Shown in pieces: positions 53,974 to 64,000 of a stretch of 64,000 nucleotides of DNA. Where the stretch lies: assembly GCA_963971575.1 (NCBI GenBank), contig OZ020617.1, positions 21,661,403 to 21,725,402 on the forward strand, in the 5' to 3' direction. Below the pieces are notes generated by a model, which was given only the letters and a program-made list of their open reading frames with translations, was not told where the DNA came from and ran no database searches. The position numbers were made by a program, and so were the translations under genes. This stretch comes from Liopterus haemorrhoidalis (Eukaryota > Arthropoda > Insecta > Coleoptera > Dytiscidae). Position 1 is the stretch's first letter, and every line of letters starts with the position of its first letter.

Positions 53974-54003
53974 ATGAAGATCGCCTTCATATTAGCACTG
54001 TAA
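53974..54003 (+). CDS. mini-exon for the Env signal peptide start / upstream ORF
   Basis: ATG at 53974 opens nine codons (one Lys, then hydrophobic residues) closed by TAA at 54001-54003. The stop lies within the splice donor CT|GTAAGT (donor at 54000). As in Gypsy-1, splicing would remove the stop and continue in phase into the env exon at 59262. The gag ATG follows 98 bases downstream. Confidence 0.72.
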   Translation: MKIAFILAL

Positions 54004-54101
54004 GTTTTGATTTAACATATATTTTTGCTCGTTAATTATATCCAAAACCCTATATTTATTTTTATCCTATATCTACTTTTACCTAAAAATTATAAACTCA
54101 T

Positions 54102-55517
54102 ATGTCCAATAACGAAATTGATAACTTAATTGATCAATTCGCAGCCACTGCGTTAAATATGACCACTCCAATTCAAAATCCAACAATTCAAGTTACTAAC
54201 CCTTTATACCAAGCACAACCGCAAGTTAATTATCAACTTTTAAAATTATATGTAGATACCATTCCAAATTTTGATGGAAACCCTAACGTTTTAGGAATTT
54301 TTATTAACAACTGCGAAAGCGTAATAGCTCATTTTGCAGATAATAGTAATAATACGTTAAACACATATATTCTACGCGCAATAATCGGTAAACTAACAGG
54401 CAGAGCCCTAACCCTTATAGGTTCGAGACTAGAATTAACCGATTGGGTAGAAATAAAAAATGCTTTGATACTGACATTCGGAGATCAGAGAAACATAGAT
54501 TGTTTAGTACAAGACTTAATTATTTTACGTCCTAGTAAGAATGAAACCCCTTACGCCTTCGGCATGAGATGCCATAACGCCAGGAGTTTAATCCTATCAA
54601 AATTAAATTCTACTAGTATGACACCCGAAGAGAGAACTATTCACATTAAAAATTATGATGAATTAGCGTTAAAAACCATTATCAGAGGCCTTCCTGGGCA
54701 TCTACAAAATAATATTAGACTACGAAACCCTGACAGTCTAGAAAAAGCAATGTCATTAGTAATAGAGGAAGAAAATTTCCTTTATAGTCAAAATAGATCA
54801 AATAATCTAAGTAATCCTCAAATACTCTATAAGCCAAATAACAGAATAACCCCCATTAATTTAACAGCCCCGCAAATGCATAGAACAATTCCGCAAAATT
54901 CTAACCAACCGCTTAGAAAACCAAATCCAGCCTATCAAACACATAACAGATTCTCTCCCACTTTACATAGAAATCCAATGCACGTTAACCAACAAACTCC
55001 TTTCCAAAATTCATATAGACCAAACTATCAAAATTTCCAACATAAAACTCCCACACAAATCTCCCGCATGCAATGGCAACCTGTAAACGCATCCTCTCAA
55101 AGATCCAATCAAATTCGAAATCAATTTAATTCTAGACCAAATCAATACAAATCAGAACCCATGGATATATCATCCGGTTTTTCAAAATACCAACCCCAAA
55201 AACCCTTCGCTCAAAATCATTTATTTGCACAAGAAATAGAACCGTCAAATTTAAATTATAATAATTTTGAAAATTTTAGTAATGATTTTGAAACACATGC
55301 ATGTAATTTAAACTCTTATGACACAAGTTCTCAAATTGCAAGTTACAACGAAAGTGAATACACATTAGACTCGATTCAGCAAAATTGTTCTGACAATTAC
55401 GAAAATGCTGACTATCAAAATTGTTTAACAAACGACAATGACCGACCTTTCAATGAATCATGTGACAACACGAATGTAAATTTTCTAGAGGATATTGGCT
55501 CAAACCACCTGACATAA
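54102..55517 (+). CDS. gag: Gag of Gypsy-2
   Basis: 471 aa, intact. The capsid-like region is at about residues 50-240 (including IPNFDGNP and IIRGLPG), followed by a long Asn/Gln/Pro-rich tail without a CCHC knuckle. It matches Gypsy-1 Gag in layout. The last 50 bases overlap the -1 frame of Pol. Confidence 0.88.
   Translation: MSNNEIDNLIDQFAATALNMTTPIQNPTIQVTNPLYQAQPQVNYQLLKLYVDTIPNFDGNPNVLGIFINNCESVIAHFADNSNNTLNTYILRAIIGKLTGRALTLIGSRLELTDWVEIKNALILTFGDQRNIDCLVQDLIILRPSKNETPYAFGMRCHNARSLILSKLNSTSMTPEERTIHIKNYDELALKTIIRGLPGHLQNNIRLRNPDSLEKAMSLVIEEENFLYSQNRSNNLSNPQILYKPNNRITPINLTAPQMHRTIPQNSNQPLRKPNPAYQTHNRFSPTLHRNPMHVNQQTPFQNSYRPNYQNFQHKTPTQISRMQWQPVNASSQRSNQIRNQFNSRPNQYKSEPMDISSGFSKYQPQKPFAQNHLFAQEIEPSNLNYNNFENFSNDFETHACNLNSYDTSSQIASYNESEYTLDSIQQNCSDNYENADYQNCLTNDNDRPFNESCDNTNVNFLEDIGSNHLT
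55478..55484 (+). promoter_or_regulatory. -1 ribosomal frameshift site (AAATTTT)
   Basis: A AAT TTT is in register with gag codons and fits X XXY YYZ. The -1 frame is open from 55466 through the protease Asp-Thr-Gly, and it is followed by a CTAGAGG stretch like the one after the Gypsy-1 site. No RNA structure was modelled. Confidence 0.6.
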
Positions 55518-56860
55518 TAAACATAAACCTTGTCAATTCCAACCTACCGTATGTCCTAATTCCCGAAATAAATGCCAAATTCCTTATCGATACTGGTAGT
55601 TCCCGAAGTTTAATTGACCCAAAATTAGCTTACAAATATTTTAAAAATTCAATTTTTAAAGAAAGTTTCCAAATTCAAACTGCACATAATATTTCATGTC
55701 ATGATGAAGTAATACAAATTCCTATTTTCAAAATTTTCAATGTAAAAGAAACACATAAATTTTATTTATTCAGATTTAGTGAAAATTTTGATGGCTTAAT
55801 TGGCATAGATCTTTTAAAACAATTGAAAGCTAATGTCAACCTTGACTCAAAATTAATTATTACCCCTCATGTTTCTATTCCTATTATTTGTGAAACCGAA
55901 GACACTCAAAAACAACCCCAAAATAATAACAATTTTCAAAATTATTCAGTAATCGTTCCGGCAAGAACAGAGCAAATAGTAAAAATACCTGTCAAAATGA
56001 AAGAAGGTATAGGTCTTTTAGAATATCGTAAATTTGCACAAAACGTTGAAACTCCTAAAGCAATAGTAAATGTTAAGAATCATTTTGCCATTACCACTAT
56101 AATAAATTCATTCACTAAACCAGCAGAAATAAACTTTAGATCCCCAATAGACATTGAACCCTTAAACATTCAAGAATTCAATTTTACACAAAAAATCATT
56201 CCCGAAACTAACTTAAATAAAGACCTTGACAAAATTTTAAAATCAAATTTAAAAAACATACGTCTAGACCACTGTAATTCGGAAGAAATTAAAGCCCTTC
56301 AGAAATTATGTTTTGAATACAGAGACATATTTCATAGTGAAAAAATCCCATTAAGCTTCACAAATAAAATCCAACACCAAATTAAATTAACAGATGAAAC
56401 TCCCATATTTACAAAAACATATCGTTACCCCCAAGTCCATAAGACCGAAGTTAAAAATCAAATTGATAGTTTACTAGAACAAGGCATTATTCAGCCATCA
56501 TCATCTCCTTATTCAAGTCCGATTTGGATAGTTCCAAAGAAATTAGATTCATCAGGTAAAAAGAAATGGAGAATGGTAATTGATTACCGCAAATTGAATG
56601 AAAAAACAGTATCAGATAAATACCCACTTCCAAACATTTCTGACATCCTTGACAAACTCGGTAAAAGCCAATACTTCACTACTCTCGATCTTGCAAGTGG
56701 TTTTCATCAAATAGAGATGAACCCTGAAGACATCGCTAAAACAGCCTTTACAACTGAAAACGGGCACTATGAATTTAAGCGTATGCCCTTTGGACTAAAA
56801 AACAGCCCTTCCACGTTCCAAAGATTAATGGATAATGTTCTCAGAGGCTTACAGAATTAA
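55484..56860 (+). CDS. pol: Pol of Gypsy-2: protease and reverse transcriptase fingers
   Basis: Read in the -1 frame relative to gag, with no Met needed; the first ATG is 55823. Protease active site LIDTGSS at about 55588. The N-terminal half of reverse transcriptase follows, with KKKWRMVIDYRKLN, the first catalytic Asp in TTLDLASGF and RMPFGLKN. The frame stops at TAA 56858-56860, four codons before Y-L-D-D, where a Lys-like codon is expected by comparison with relatives, so a single substitution has broken Pol. Confidence 0.82.
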   Translation, partial: SRGYWLKPPDIININLVNSNLPYVLIPEINAKFLIDTGSSRSLIDPKLAYKYFKNSIFKESFQIQTAHNISCHDEVIQIPIFKIFNVKETHKFYLFRFSENFDGLIGIDLLKQLKANVNLDSKLIITPHVSIPIICETEDTQKQPQNNNNFQNYSVIVPARTEQIVKIPVKMKEGIGLLEYRKFAQNVETPKAIVNVKNHFAITTIINSFTKPAEINFRSPIDIEPLNIQEFNFTQKIIPETNLNKDLDKILKSNLKNIRLDHCNSEEIKALQKLCFEYRDIFHSEKIPLSFTNKIQHQIKLTDETPIFTKTYRYPQVHKTEVKNQIDSLLEQGIIQPSSSPYSSPIWIVPKKLDSSGKKKWRMVIDYRKLNEKTVSDKYPLPNISDILDKLGKSQYFTTLDLASGFHQIEMNPEDIAKTAFTTENGHYEFKRMPFGLKNSPSTFQRLMDNVLRGLQN

Positions 56861-59182
56861 ATGTGTGTAGTATATTTAGATGACATTTTAATATTTAGCG
56901 TTTCCCTTCAAGAACACATTGAAAGACTAACATCCATTTTCGAACGTTTAAGACAATCAAATTTCAAAATTCAGTTAGATAAATGCGAGTTCTTAAGAAA
57001 AGATGTTTGTTATTTAGGTCATATCATAACATCAGAAGGTGTTAAACCAAATCCCGATAAAATTCAATCAATTAAAAATTTTCCCATTCCAAAAACTCAG
57101 AAAGAAATTAAAAGCTTTTTAGGCCTAGTAGGATATTATCGTAAATTCATTCAAGACTTTGCAAAAATTACTAAACCTCTTACACTTTGCTTGAAAAAAG
57201 GTAGTAAGATAGTTCATGATCAAAATTTTATAACTGCCATCAATACTTGTAAAGATTTATTAACTAATGCCCCTATATTACAATATCCAGATTTTTCCAA
57301 ACCCTTTTTATTAACTACTGACGCATCTAACATAGCCTTGGGCGCAGTCCTCTCACAAGGTCCTATTAATGCAGACAAACCTATAGCTTTTGCTTCCCGT
57401 ACACTCAATGATTCGGAACAACGTTACAGGACTATAGAGAAAGAATTACTTGCCATAGTTTGGGCATGTAAGTACTTCCGACCTTATTTTTTTGGTAGAA
57501 AATTCACGATACAGACTGATCATAGACCCCTCGTTTGGCTTTTTAACTTAAAAGAACCAAATTCAAAATTAGTTCGTTGGCGTTTACGATTGGAAGAGTA
57601 TGAATACGTTATAGCTTACAAAAAAGGTAGTACAAACACTGTAGCTGATGCACTTTCTAGAATTTCAATAAATGCACTAGAAAATGAATCAATCATAAAT
57701 AACCCCGGAGACATTGATCAAGCAACTTTAGATTACTTTCGAAATTTAGCTGAAAACCCTATCCTTGACGATACCCCTATTACAAACGGCAACCCCGAAA
57801 CTTATAAAAACCCAAAACTCCAAATTCTTTCAGATATCCAAATTAGACCCCCAAACGATAAACAAATTGAAATAGGTTCTTCCACGCAACATAGTAATTT
57901 TAATGAAACAACTAATAATGGAATAACAATATTAGACGACATTATAAATAATAAAACCAACCAAATTTTAGTATTCCCTCAAGTACACTACAAATTAAAC
58001 GTTAAACAAGAAAACATAGATTCACAAAAAATTATAACGGTCAAAATTCCAAATTCTTGTAATGAAAAATTAATTTTAGAATTTTTAAAATACTATACAG
58101 TTAACGAAAAAACATACTGGCTTTATTTTCATACAGAACAATTGTACAGAGACTTTTGTAAAGTTTATTTAGAAAAATTTTCAGAACGTGGTCCCAAATT
58201 AATTAAATGCACTAAATTAATAAATACTATCAAAGACGAAGAAGAACAAATTTTGCTTGTAAAAAACCATCATGAAGGAAAAGTTAACCATCGCGGCATC
58301 CTCGAGACATTAGAACATTTAAAACGCAATTATTATTGGAAAAACATGAAACTATCTATTTCAAATTACATAAATTCATGCGATATATGTCAACGTACAA
58401 AATACTCCAGAAAACTACCTTACACACCCATGATGCTCACTGAAACTCCTTCTAAACCTTTCCAAATTGTCCATATTGATACTTTTACTTACGATGGAAA
58501 AAATTATTTAACATTAGTCGACGCGTTTTCAAAATTTGCGCAAGCCATATCCATTATGGGAAAAACAGCAATCCACATAAGTAATGCTTTAATCAAATAC
58601 TTTACTTGTTTCGGAATACCAGAAAATTTAATTTTAGATAACGGCACAGAATTTAATAACACAACTGTCCAAGAACTCTTAAAACTTCATAAAATAAATA
58701 TACATTTCACCACCCCCTCACATCATGAATCCAATAGTGTTGTAGAGAGATTTCACTCAACTCTCATAGAACATCTTAGAATCCTAAAAGAAACACACCC
58801 AAATGAAACTGAAAATTTAATGGATTACGCAATCTTAGGTTATAATAACTCCATACACAGTGCAACAAAATTCACCCCTTTTGAATTAACCTTTGGTCAC
58901 ACTCACTTGAGAGACCCACACGAAATTTTCCTGCCAATTTCATTCTATTCCGATTACATACAAAATCATAAAGAAAAACTGAAACATGTTTACGAAAAAG
59001 TTAAAGATCGATTAATTGATAAAAAAGAAAAATCTGTCTCAAAACATAACACACAAGGAGAAACAAACTCAGAATTTCATTTAGACCAAATCGTATATAA
59101 GAAAAATCCAAAAACTCGAAATAAAAAATCCAATAGATTTTTAGGCCCATATCGTATAACAAAACTTTTAGAAAGAAACTGA
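56861..59182 (+). CDS. pol: Pol of Gypsy-2: reverse transcriptase palm, RNase H, integrase
   Basis: 773 codons in the same frame as the preceding part. Y-L-D-D at residues 5-8, RNase H acids (TDAS, IEKE, TDHR), ADALSR, then a linker without a macrodomain. The HHCC finger (HEGKVNH, CDIC) follows, and the DD35E core (HID; LDNG; VER, 35 residues between the last two). It stops at TGA 59180-59182, but the same frame continues open to 59290, so this stop may also be a mutation. The open remainder overlaps the env acceptor. Confidence 0.87.
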   Translation: MCVVYLDDILIFSVSLQEHIERLTSIFERLRQSNFKIQLDKCEFLRKDVCYLGHIITSEGVKPNPDKIQSIKNFPIPKTQKEIKSFLGLVGYYRKFIQDFAKITKPLTLCLKKGSKIVHDQNFITAINTCKDLLTNAPILQYPDFSKPFLLTTDASNIALGAVLSQGPINADKPIAFASRTLNDSEQRYRTIEKELLAIVWACKYFRPYFFGRKFTIQTDHRPLVWLFNLKEPNSKLVRWRLRLEEYEYVIAYKKGSTNTVADALSRISINALENESIINNPGDIDQATLDYFRNLAENPILDDTPITNGNPETYKNPKLQILSDIQIRPPNDKQIEIGSSTQHSNFNETTNNGITILDDIINNKTNQILVFPQVHYKLNVKQENIDSQKIITVKIPNSCNEKLILEFLKYYTVNEKTYWLYFHTEQLYRDFCKVYLEKFSERGPKLIKCTKLINTIKDEEEQILLVKNHHEGKVNHRGILETLEHLKRNYYWKNMKLSISNYINSCDICQRTKYSRKLPYTPMMLTETPSKPFQIVHIDTFTYDGKNYLTLVDAFSKFAQAISIMGKTAIHISNALIKYFTCFGIPENLILDNGTEFNNTTVQELLKLHKINIHFTTPSHHESNSVVERFHSTLIEHLRILKETHPNETENLMDYAILGYNNSIHSATKFTPFELTFGHTHLRDPHEIFLPISFYSDYIQNHKEKLKHVYEKVKDRLIDKKEKSVSKHNTQGETNSEFHLDQIVYKKNPKTRNKKSNRFLGPYRITKLLERN

Positions 59183-59261
59183 GTTGAAATTGAAAATAAT
59201 TTAAAAAATAAGAAAGAAATTATCCACATCCAAGAATTAAAGAAACCCACTATTGTTTCAG

Positions 59262-60981
59262 ATTCTTCACGTCCACCAGACCAGAACTGACCTATCCTAA
59301 ATTTCACAATATTATTAATAATCCCGGAATTCTCCCTTTAAAACTCGGAAATGCACAAAACGAAATAGATTATTGGTCCTTTATACAAATTTTCGATTTA
59401 AATCCAATAACTGACGAATTCGAACATCTTCAATCTAAATTTTTTGATTTAAAGAAACTTATTCAAAATGGCACTAATGATGACGAATTTTATACTTCTT
59501 ACCGTTTAGTTGACATACTACAACAAAAAATTAAAGCCCAAATAACTAGATTGAATCCAGTAAATGTATCTCAAAGATCAAAACGAGGTCTTATAAATGG
59601 TTTTGGTTCTGTAGTAAAATTTTTCACAGGAAATTTAGATCAAAATGATGCGATGAAATATGATAACGCAATTTCTATACTGTCAGATACACAACTCAAA
59701 ATTAAAACTTTGGTTAAACAACAAATAACTTTAATTCAAAATTCCACAAAATCATTTCAAGAAAATGCACAAATTTTATTTCATAATCAAAAAGCTTTAG
59801 AGTCCAGAATGACCCAAATTGAAAAATGGCTACAAACAGTCGAATTGAAAAATGTAAATAGTTATCACTACTTCATAATTCAAATGACACTCTCTCAATT
59901 AGTAACAGCTTTTCAAATAATTTATGATTCTCTGGAAAAAATAGAAATCGCAGTAACTTTTTCCAAATTAAATACCTTCCATAATTCTATAATCGAACCA
60001 CATGAATTGTTAGATGAAATTAAATCCATCGAACACTACCTTTCCACTAATAAACTACCTTTTGAACCGAATTTAGAAAACGTACTACTTTTCGAAAAAA
60101 TAATAGAATTAAAAAGTTTTTCAAAAAATAACCAAATAATATTTATAATACAAGTTCCTATAGTAGAGACCATAAAATATGATTATTATCATTTATATCC
60201 CTTTCCTACAATGCATAATAATTCCTTCCAAGCAATCTTACCTAATTCCAAATTTATGCTAATTGGCGAGCAGAATTATGTGTTTTTCGATGTGCAGTGC
60301 AGAGAAATATCAAGCGAACAATTCATTTGCCGAGAAGCCATACCGTTGAAGATATCCAACTCCAAAGACCCATGCGAAGTTCAAATGATAAGATTCACAA
60401 AAAACGTATCTAATTGCCAATCGATACCAGTGGAATTAAGCCGGCCCAAAATCCAAAAAATCGAGAAAAATCAATGGATCGTCATCGCCCCATACCAAAC
60501 GATAGCCATCCAGACCTGCAGGCAAGATTCAGAAAAAATACCCTTGTCCGGAAGTTACGTCCTGGAACTAACCCCTTTCTGCGAAGTCACCATCGAAGGA
60601 ATAAAAATTCAATCACATGAAGAACCAAAAAGAAAATTCAAACAAATAGAACTACCAAAATTTAAACAAGATCTTAAGGACCCTCCTACATCAGAGATGA
60701 AGCCAATAAAATTAGACCACATCAATCTGGATCAGACCAAAAACATCTTACAGGCCATCAGCACCCAAAAGAAGAAATTGGAAAAAATCTCCGAGCCAGC
60801 CATTCATCTTAAATTTAGCATCTGGAATTTATTTTCATATATTTTAATATTTCTTGTAATCATTTTTTATTGTTACATGAAACTACGATTCAAGTTCCAG
60901 TCAAAGGCAGCAGAAGATTCCAAAAGAGGCCAGTCCACTCAACCCGAAAACTCCAGGGTCACCCCCCAAGTTTCCTTTTAA
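59262..60981 (+). CDS. env: Env of Gypsy-2 (exon 2)
   Basis: Open frame of about 573 codons entered from the AG at 59260-59261, in phase with the mini-exon donor at 54000; the Met-like start at 59551 is internal. In the part numbered from 59551, R-S-K-R at residues 9-12 is a furin-type site followed by a Gly-rich fusion-peptide-like stretch. A coiled-coil-prone segment and a membrane span at about 424-444 follow. It matches Gypsy-1 Env in order and length. The frame is intact. Confidence 0.83.
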
Positions 60982-60990
60982 GGATGGAGG
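60979..60990 (+). other. polypurine tract of Gypsy-2
   Basis: AAGGATGGAGG directly precedes the 3' LTR. Confidence 0.8.
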
Positions 60991-61196
60991 AGTTATATAT
61001 TCCAAACCGCTGAATCTACAATAATTTATTGATGACTTTATTATTTGTAATTCTTGTGAAAAATAAAATAAGCTTACATTGTAAAACTGAAAACCATATA
61101 TATAGAGAACATTTCAATATTGTAATCATCTTTTGTCAAACCATTGTGTGTTAATAAAGTAATTTTTTAACAACAACTTCTTTTTAAATTTTAACT
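60991..61196 (+). repeat. 3' LTR of Gypsy-2
   Basis: 206 bp, no difference seen from 53605-53810; followed by the CGTT duplication and the interrupted non-LTR element. Confidence 0.95.
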
Positions 61197-61640
61197 CGTT
61201 CCTTCATGTTCTTTATTATGCTCTCTATTTCTTCCCCTGACGGTCCCTCCCCCTCTTCTTCCCCTTCTCTCTCTTCTACCCCGTCTGATTCGTCCTCTGT
61301 CCCTCCTTCCCCCCTTATATCCCCCCGCCTTCCTTCCTCCTTTTTTCGCTTCCCTCTAATATCTCCATGAAGTGTTTCCTCCAGTTCTCCATGTTAATCC
61401 TGTTACTCCTGTCTCCTTGTTTCCCTCTCATCCTGTTTATATATTCCCAGGCTTACTTTTCGTTCCTTATCTTTCCCACTTCTTCCTGCTCCTTTACCAA
61501 ATATCATATCTTTTCTCCTTACATGTTTGTTTATACTACCCCAATTTTACTCTGTACCCTTCCTCCGTCTCCACCCCCTTAGTCTTTTTGGCCCAGGCCT
61601 CTTTTTTCTTTTTCCTGCATCTCTCCCCCCAGCATGGTTT

Positions 61641-62769
61641 TTTTCTATCACGTATATAAACTTCATAAATAAGACTTCATAAATAAAACAGTAAGTTCGC
61701 TTAAAAATTCAAGAAAAACTTAAAAGTTGAATTATGGCACAAAACAAGAGAAAGGTGGAAGTAATACGGAAGGGTACGCAAGCTCTGGGGGGCGTCATTG
61801 TGGACTTTTTTATTTTTCGGCATCATTTGTATTTTATATATTATATTTTGTATATTATATTTTTTCAATATAGCAACTTGGTAGAATCAATTTTAGTTTT
61901 CAATAAAGTATCCCTACTCGAAACCCTTTTCGAGTATGTATAGGCCCCTGGGCTGTAGGCCTTCAAGTCCATACCTTAATCTGGTACTGGTTTTATCTAG
62001 AATTATATTTTTTTTGTAAATATAAATTTATTAGAGACAATAATTAATTAATAGGGCGCAAGGTCTGAGGGGCGATTCGTGGACTTTTTTATTTTTCGTC
62101 ATCACTTGTATTTTAGAAGTGAGGTTATTTTGTTATTTAGGTTTATCACCCGTATTTTTACCTGTCTATTAAAATAAAAATGATGCCCTCCTTAAATAAA
62201 ATGAAAAAAGATAAAAGAGCACTATTTTAGGTTATATAAATTTACAAGTGTCTACTGTAAGTATTTCACAAGGGCGTTATTTTAAGTATTTGCCAACGAC
62301 ACCAAAAACATTGCTACGGCTCTGGGTATAGCGCTGCATTATAGACCTTAACGAAAAAAGACCATAAAATCAAAATTGTAAATGGAGAAGCCACAAAAAT
62401 GAATATTTCGAGCATTTAAACCAAGCTAAATATCACACAAATAATGATATCTGTTCAATCATTGGACACCGTATGTTCACCGGGTATCTACCATCGCTTA
62501 ATCTAGCAATTTGGTCTACCCGTTACCTCTGCAGACGTGTAATTTATTCAACTGTATCACACATTTGCTGTCTGATCCACAGAGTTGATTTTACGATCTA
62601 GTGTAATACCATTGATCTCTGAACTACGTAAATTATCCATTGATTTTCGTGTAAGAGAGAATCCTCTCACTACAGGTAAATCACCTTTTAATAGGTGCCT
62701 TAGATTTCCGTAGACTGCTCAGTCAAAACCAATTTTTCTATTAATATCTACGAACTGGTTGTCCTATAC
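61641..62769. other. mostly unassigned, with one dispersed repeat
   Basis: 61863-62045 is a partner of 46895-47060. The rest is AT-rich with no supportable frame. Confidence 0.5.
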
Positions 62770-63227
62770 CAGAGTTACCCAAATGGTGGGTCGCGACCCA
62801 GTCCCGGGTCGCATAAAAACTCGAGAAACCTAGGTGTTTTTTTTTTTCAAGAAACACTAGAATACGATTAAATATCATTGAATCTGGACTGAATAATACT
62901 TGCGTACCGGCGAGCGGACCGAGAAACATCGATTACGTTATCATCGTTTTCTCCTAATCTGAAATTATTAGTAAAAAATAAAGAGCACCACACTTCTCAT
63001 TAATAAATAATTGGTTCTCATTAATAATTTTTGTTTAATTTCTACAAATTTTTGTAACGGTTAAAGCTTTTTTATTATAATTATTATGTGAATAAATGAA
63101 AACTGTATGGACATCCATATGTTTTAGCTTACCTATGGGCTATTATAGGCGGAAAATTTTTAGTGGGTCACGAAGAAAAAGTGTGAAAATTACCGAGTCA
63201 CGGGAAAAAAAAGTTTGGGAAACGCTG
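62770..63227 (+). mobile_element. hAT-type miniature element (458 bp)
   Basis: Ends CAGAGTTACCCAAA and GTTTGGGAAACGCTG are inverted with mismatches. TCCTATAC (62762-62769) and TCCTAGAC (63228-63235) agree at 7 of 8. GGTGGGTCGCGACCC lies near the left end. No coding content. Confidence 0.75.
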
Positions 63228-63235
63228 TCCTAGAC

Positions 63236-64000
63236 GATAGTTTTGTCCTGCCCCAGGCAGTGGCGGCTGGGACAGGATGGCGTTGAGATAGTGACTAAAA
63301 TTTTTGAATAAAAAAACTGAATCTAAATTTTTATTTATACTTTAAAATAGCATAAAATTAGCGAAATATATGTGAATATATTTTTATTATTTCTAATCCA
63401 ATACATGTTAGATTTTAAAAGTTTAGATCTAGAAAACAATGCTTAGGTAGTAGCAACGTGGGACACTTCTGATAGTGTCCAAATACGCAACGTTGCCACA
63501 TACGATTTAGAATGTATTTATCTACGCAAGTAATAAAAATTAACTGGAAAAGGCAAAAGCGGCGAGGTTTATCGTCTATGTATTAGTGAGTCTCGGCCGG
63601 TGTCCTAAGCTTAGTTCGTTTGTTTTGATTTGTGATAATTACTCAAACGTGAAAATGCATGAGTGAGTACATTATATTAAAACTAACGTTATTAACTATG
63701 AAACTAAATTATTAATAACAAATATTAGTCCTCATCGGCCAAAATTGAATATTTCACAATCGAATAAAAATGGAAATAGAGTGTTCAGTAAAACCAATGG
63801 TAATAATTTAGAATGGGGCACCTAAAACTACAAAAAAATTTAACGACATATAATTGAATTGTCTATTTCTCGGAGCATAATAAAAAAATATATACGAAGA
63901 ACATTCAATAATTAAAGAGACAAATTGATGTAGAAAAAAAAAAAAAAAAAACGGTTTGTAGCGGGAGTTTGGTACTTTCATGACTTTTGGTTGGCATCAT
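63236..64000. other. no recognisable feature
   Basis: CAGTGGCGGCTGG at 63258 resembles a hAT end, but no partner lies within the window. The remainder is AT-rich with a poly(A) run near 63935. Confidence 0.4.

Larger units (their letters stand above)
53605..61196 (+). mobile_element. Gypsy-2, env-bearing (errantivirus-like) LTR retrotransposon
   Basis: A complete 7.6-kb element: 206-bp LTRs (AGTTATATAT ... TTTTAACT) that look identical, a CGTT target duplication (53601-53604, 61197-61200), a tRNA-Ser type primer site, gag, pol, env and a polypurine tract. Its proteins align with those of Gypsy-1 in the same order, but there is no macrodomain. Pol has an in-frame TAA just before the YLDD motif and a TGA near its end. 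It lies inside an older opposite-strand non-LTR element. Confidence 0.93.
52300..61640 (-). mobile_element. older non-LTR retrotransposon interrupted by Gypsy-2
   Basis: Minus-strand sequence on both sides of Gypsy-2 is G/A-rich and reads as one reverse transcriptase ORF2. The part before the insertion (61640 down to 61197) includes a segment ending IIKNMKER. The part after it (from 53604 down) continues with KAAGRDKIRNEAW, so the frame is joined exactly across the CGTT duplication. The 5' portion beyond 61640 is not recognisable. The lineage is non-LTR with a YADD palm; clade not assigned. Confidence 0.8.

Noticed and set aside
61367..61659. Plus-strand Phe/Ser/Pro-rich frames as secreted proteins
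   Set aside because: Complement of the G/A-rich 5' part of the interrupted non-LTR ORF.

Overview
ORGANISM. The window looks like eukaryotic, most likely insect, heterochromatin-like DNA. It is AT-rich, and nearly everything recognisable is a transposable element (TE) in a nested arrangement. It holds env-bearing Gypsy (errantivirus-like) elements with a tRNA-Ser primer site, Penelope-like elements (PLEs) with GIY-YIG nucleases, CR1/Jockey-type non-LTR elements, mariner, Harbinger and many hAT-type miniature elements, a tRNA-derived SINE and a DINE-1/HINE-like Helentron family with a GTCT microsatellite. I see no convincing host gene. The species cannot be named from sequence alone. LAYOUT. 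(a) 1-13 kb: a hAT-type miniature element (1128-10492) interrupted by a complete Gypsy element, Gypsy-1 (1298-10356; 230-bp LTRs with one difference, 4-bp target duplication). Its pol carries an 1133-bp hAT miniature insert with a perfect 8-bp duplication. Between RNase H and integrase, pol encodes a macrodomain resembling TARG1/OARD1, the most unusual feature here. (b) 13-29.6 kb: a roughly 15-kb imperfect palindrome centred near 20550. Its arms hold a non-LTR fragment, a split PLE (PLE-2) and an almost intact 793-aa PLE (PLE-1); the centre adds two shorter inverted copies of the PLE-1 head. The right arm alone carries a 1166-bp HINE whose precise empty site is preserved in the left arm. (c) 29.6-53 kb: decayed and nested small elements, including hAT, HINE, Harbinger, CR1, mariner, SINE and foldback elements, with long stretches where nothing is recognisable. 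(d) 52-61.6 kb: a second complete Gypsy element, Gypsy-2 (53605-61196; 206-bp LTRs that look identical by eye), inserted in the reverse transcriptase frame of an older opposite-strand non-LTR element. (e) 61.6-64 kb: another hAT-type miniature element and unassigned AT-rich DNA. HOW THE GENES WORK TOGETHER. Both Gypsy elements share one expression plan. A tiny first ORF ends in a stop codon that is part of a 5' splice site. Gag follows. Pol lies in the -1 frame behind a slippery heptamer. Env is read only after a splice that removes gag and pol and joins the small ORF (signal peptide start) to the env exon. Both are structurally young, but pol is broken in each: two frame changes plus the insert in Gypsy-1, and one or two in-frame stops in Gypsy-2.
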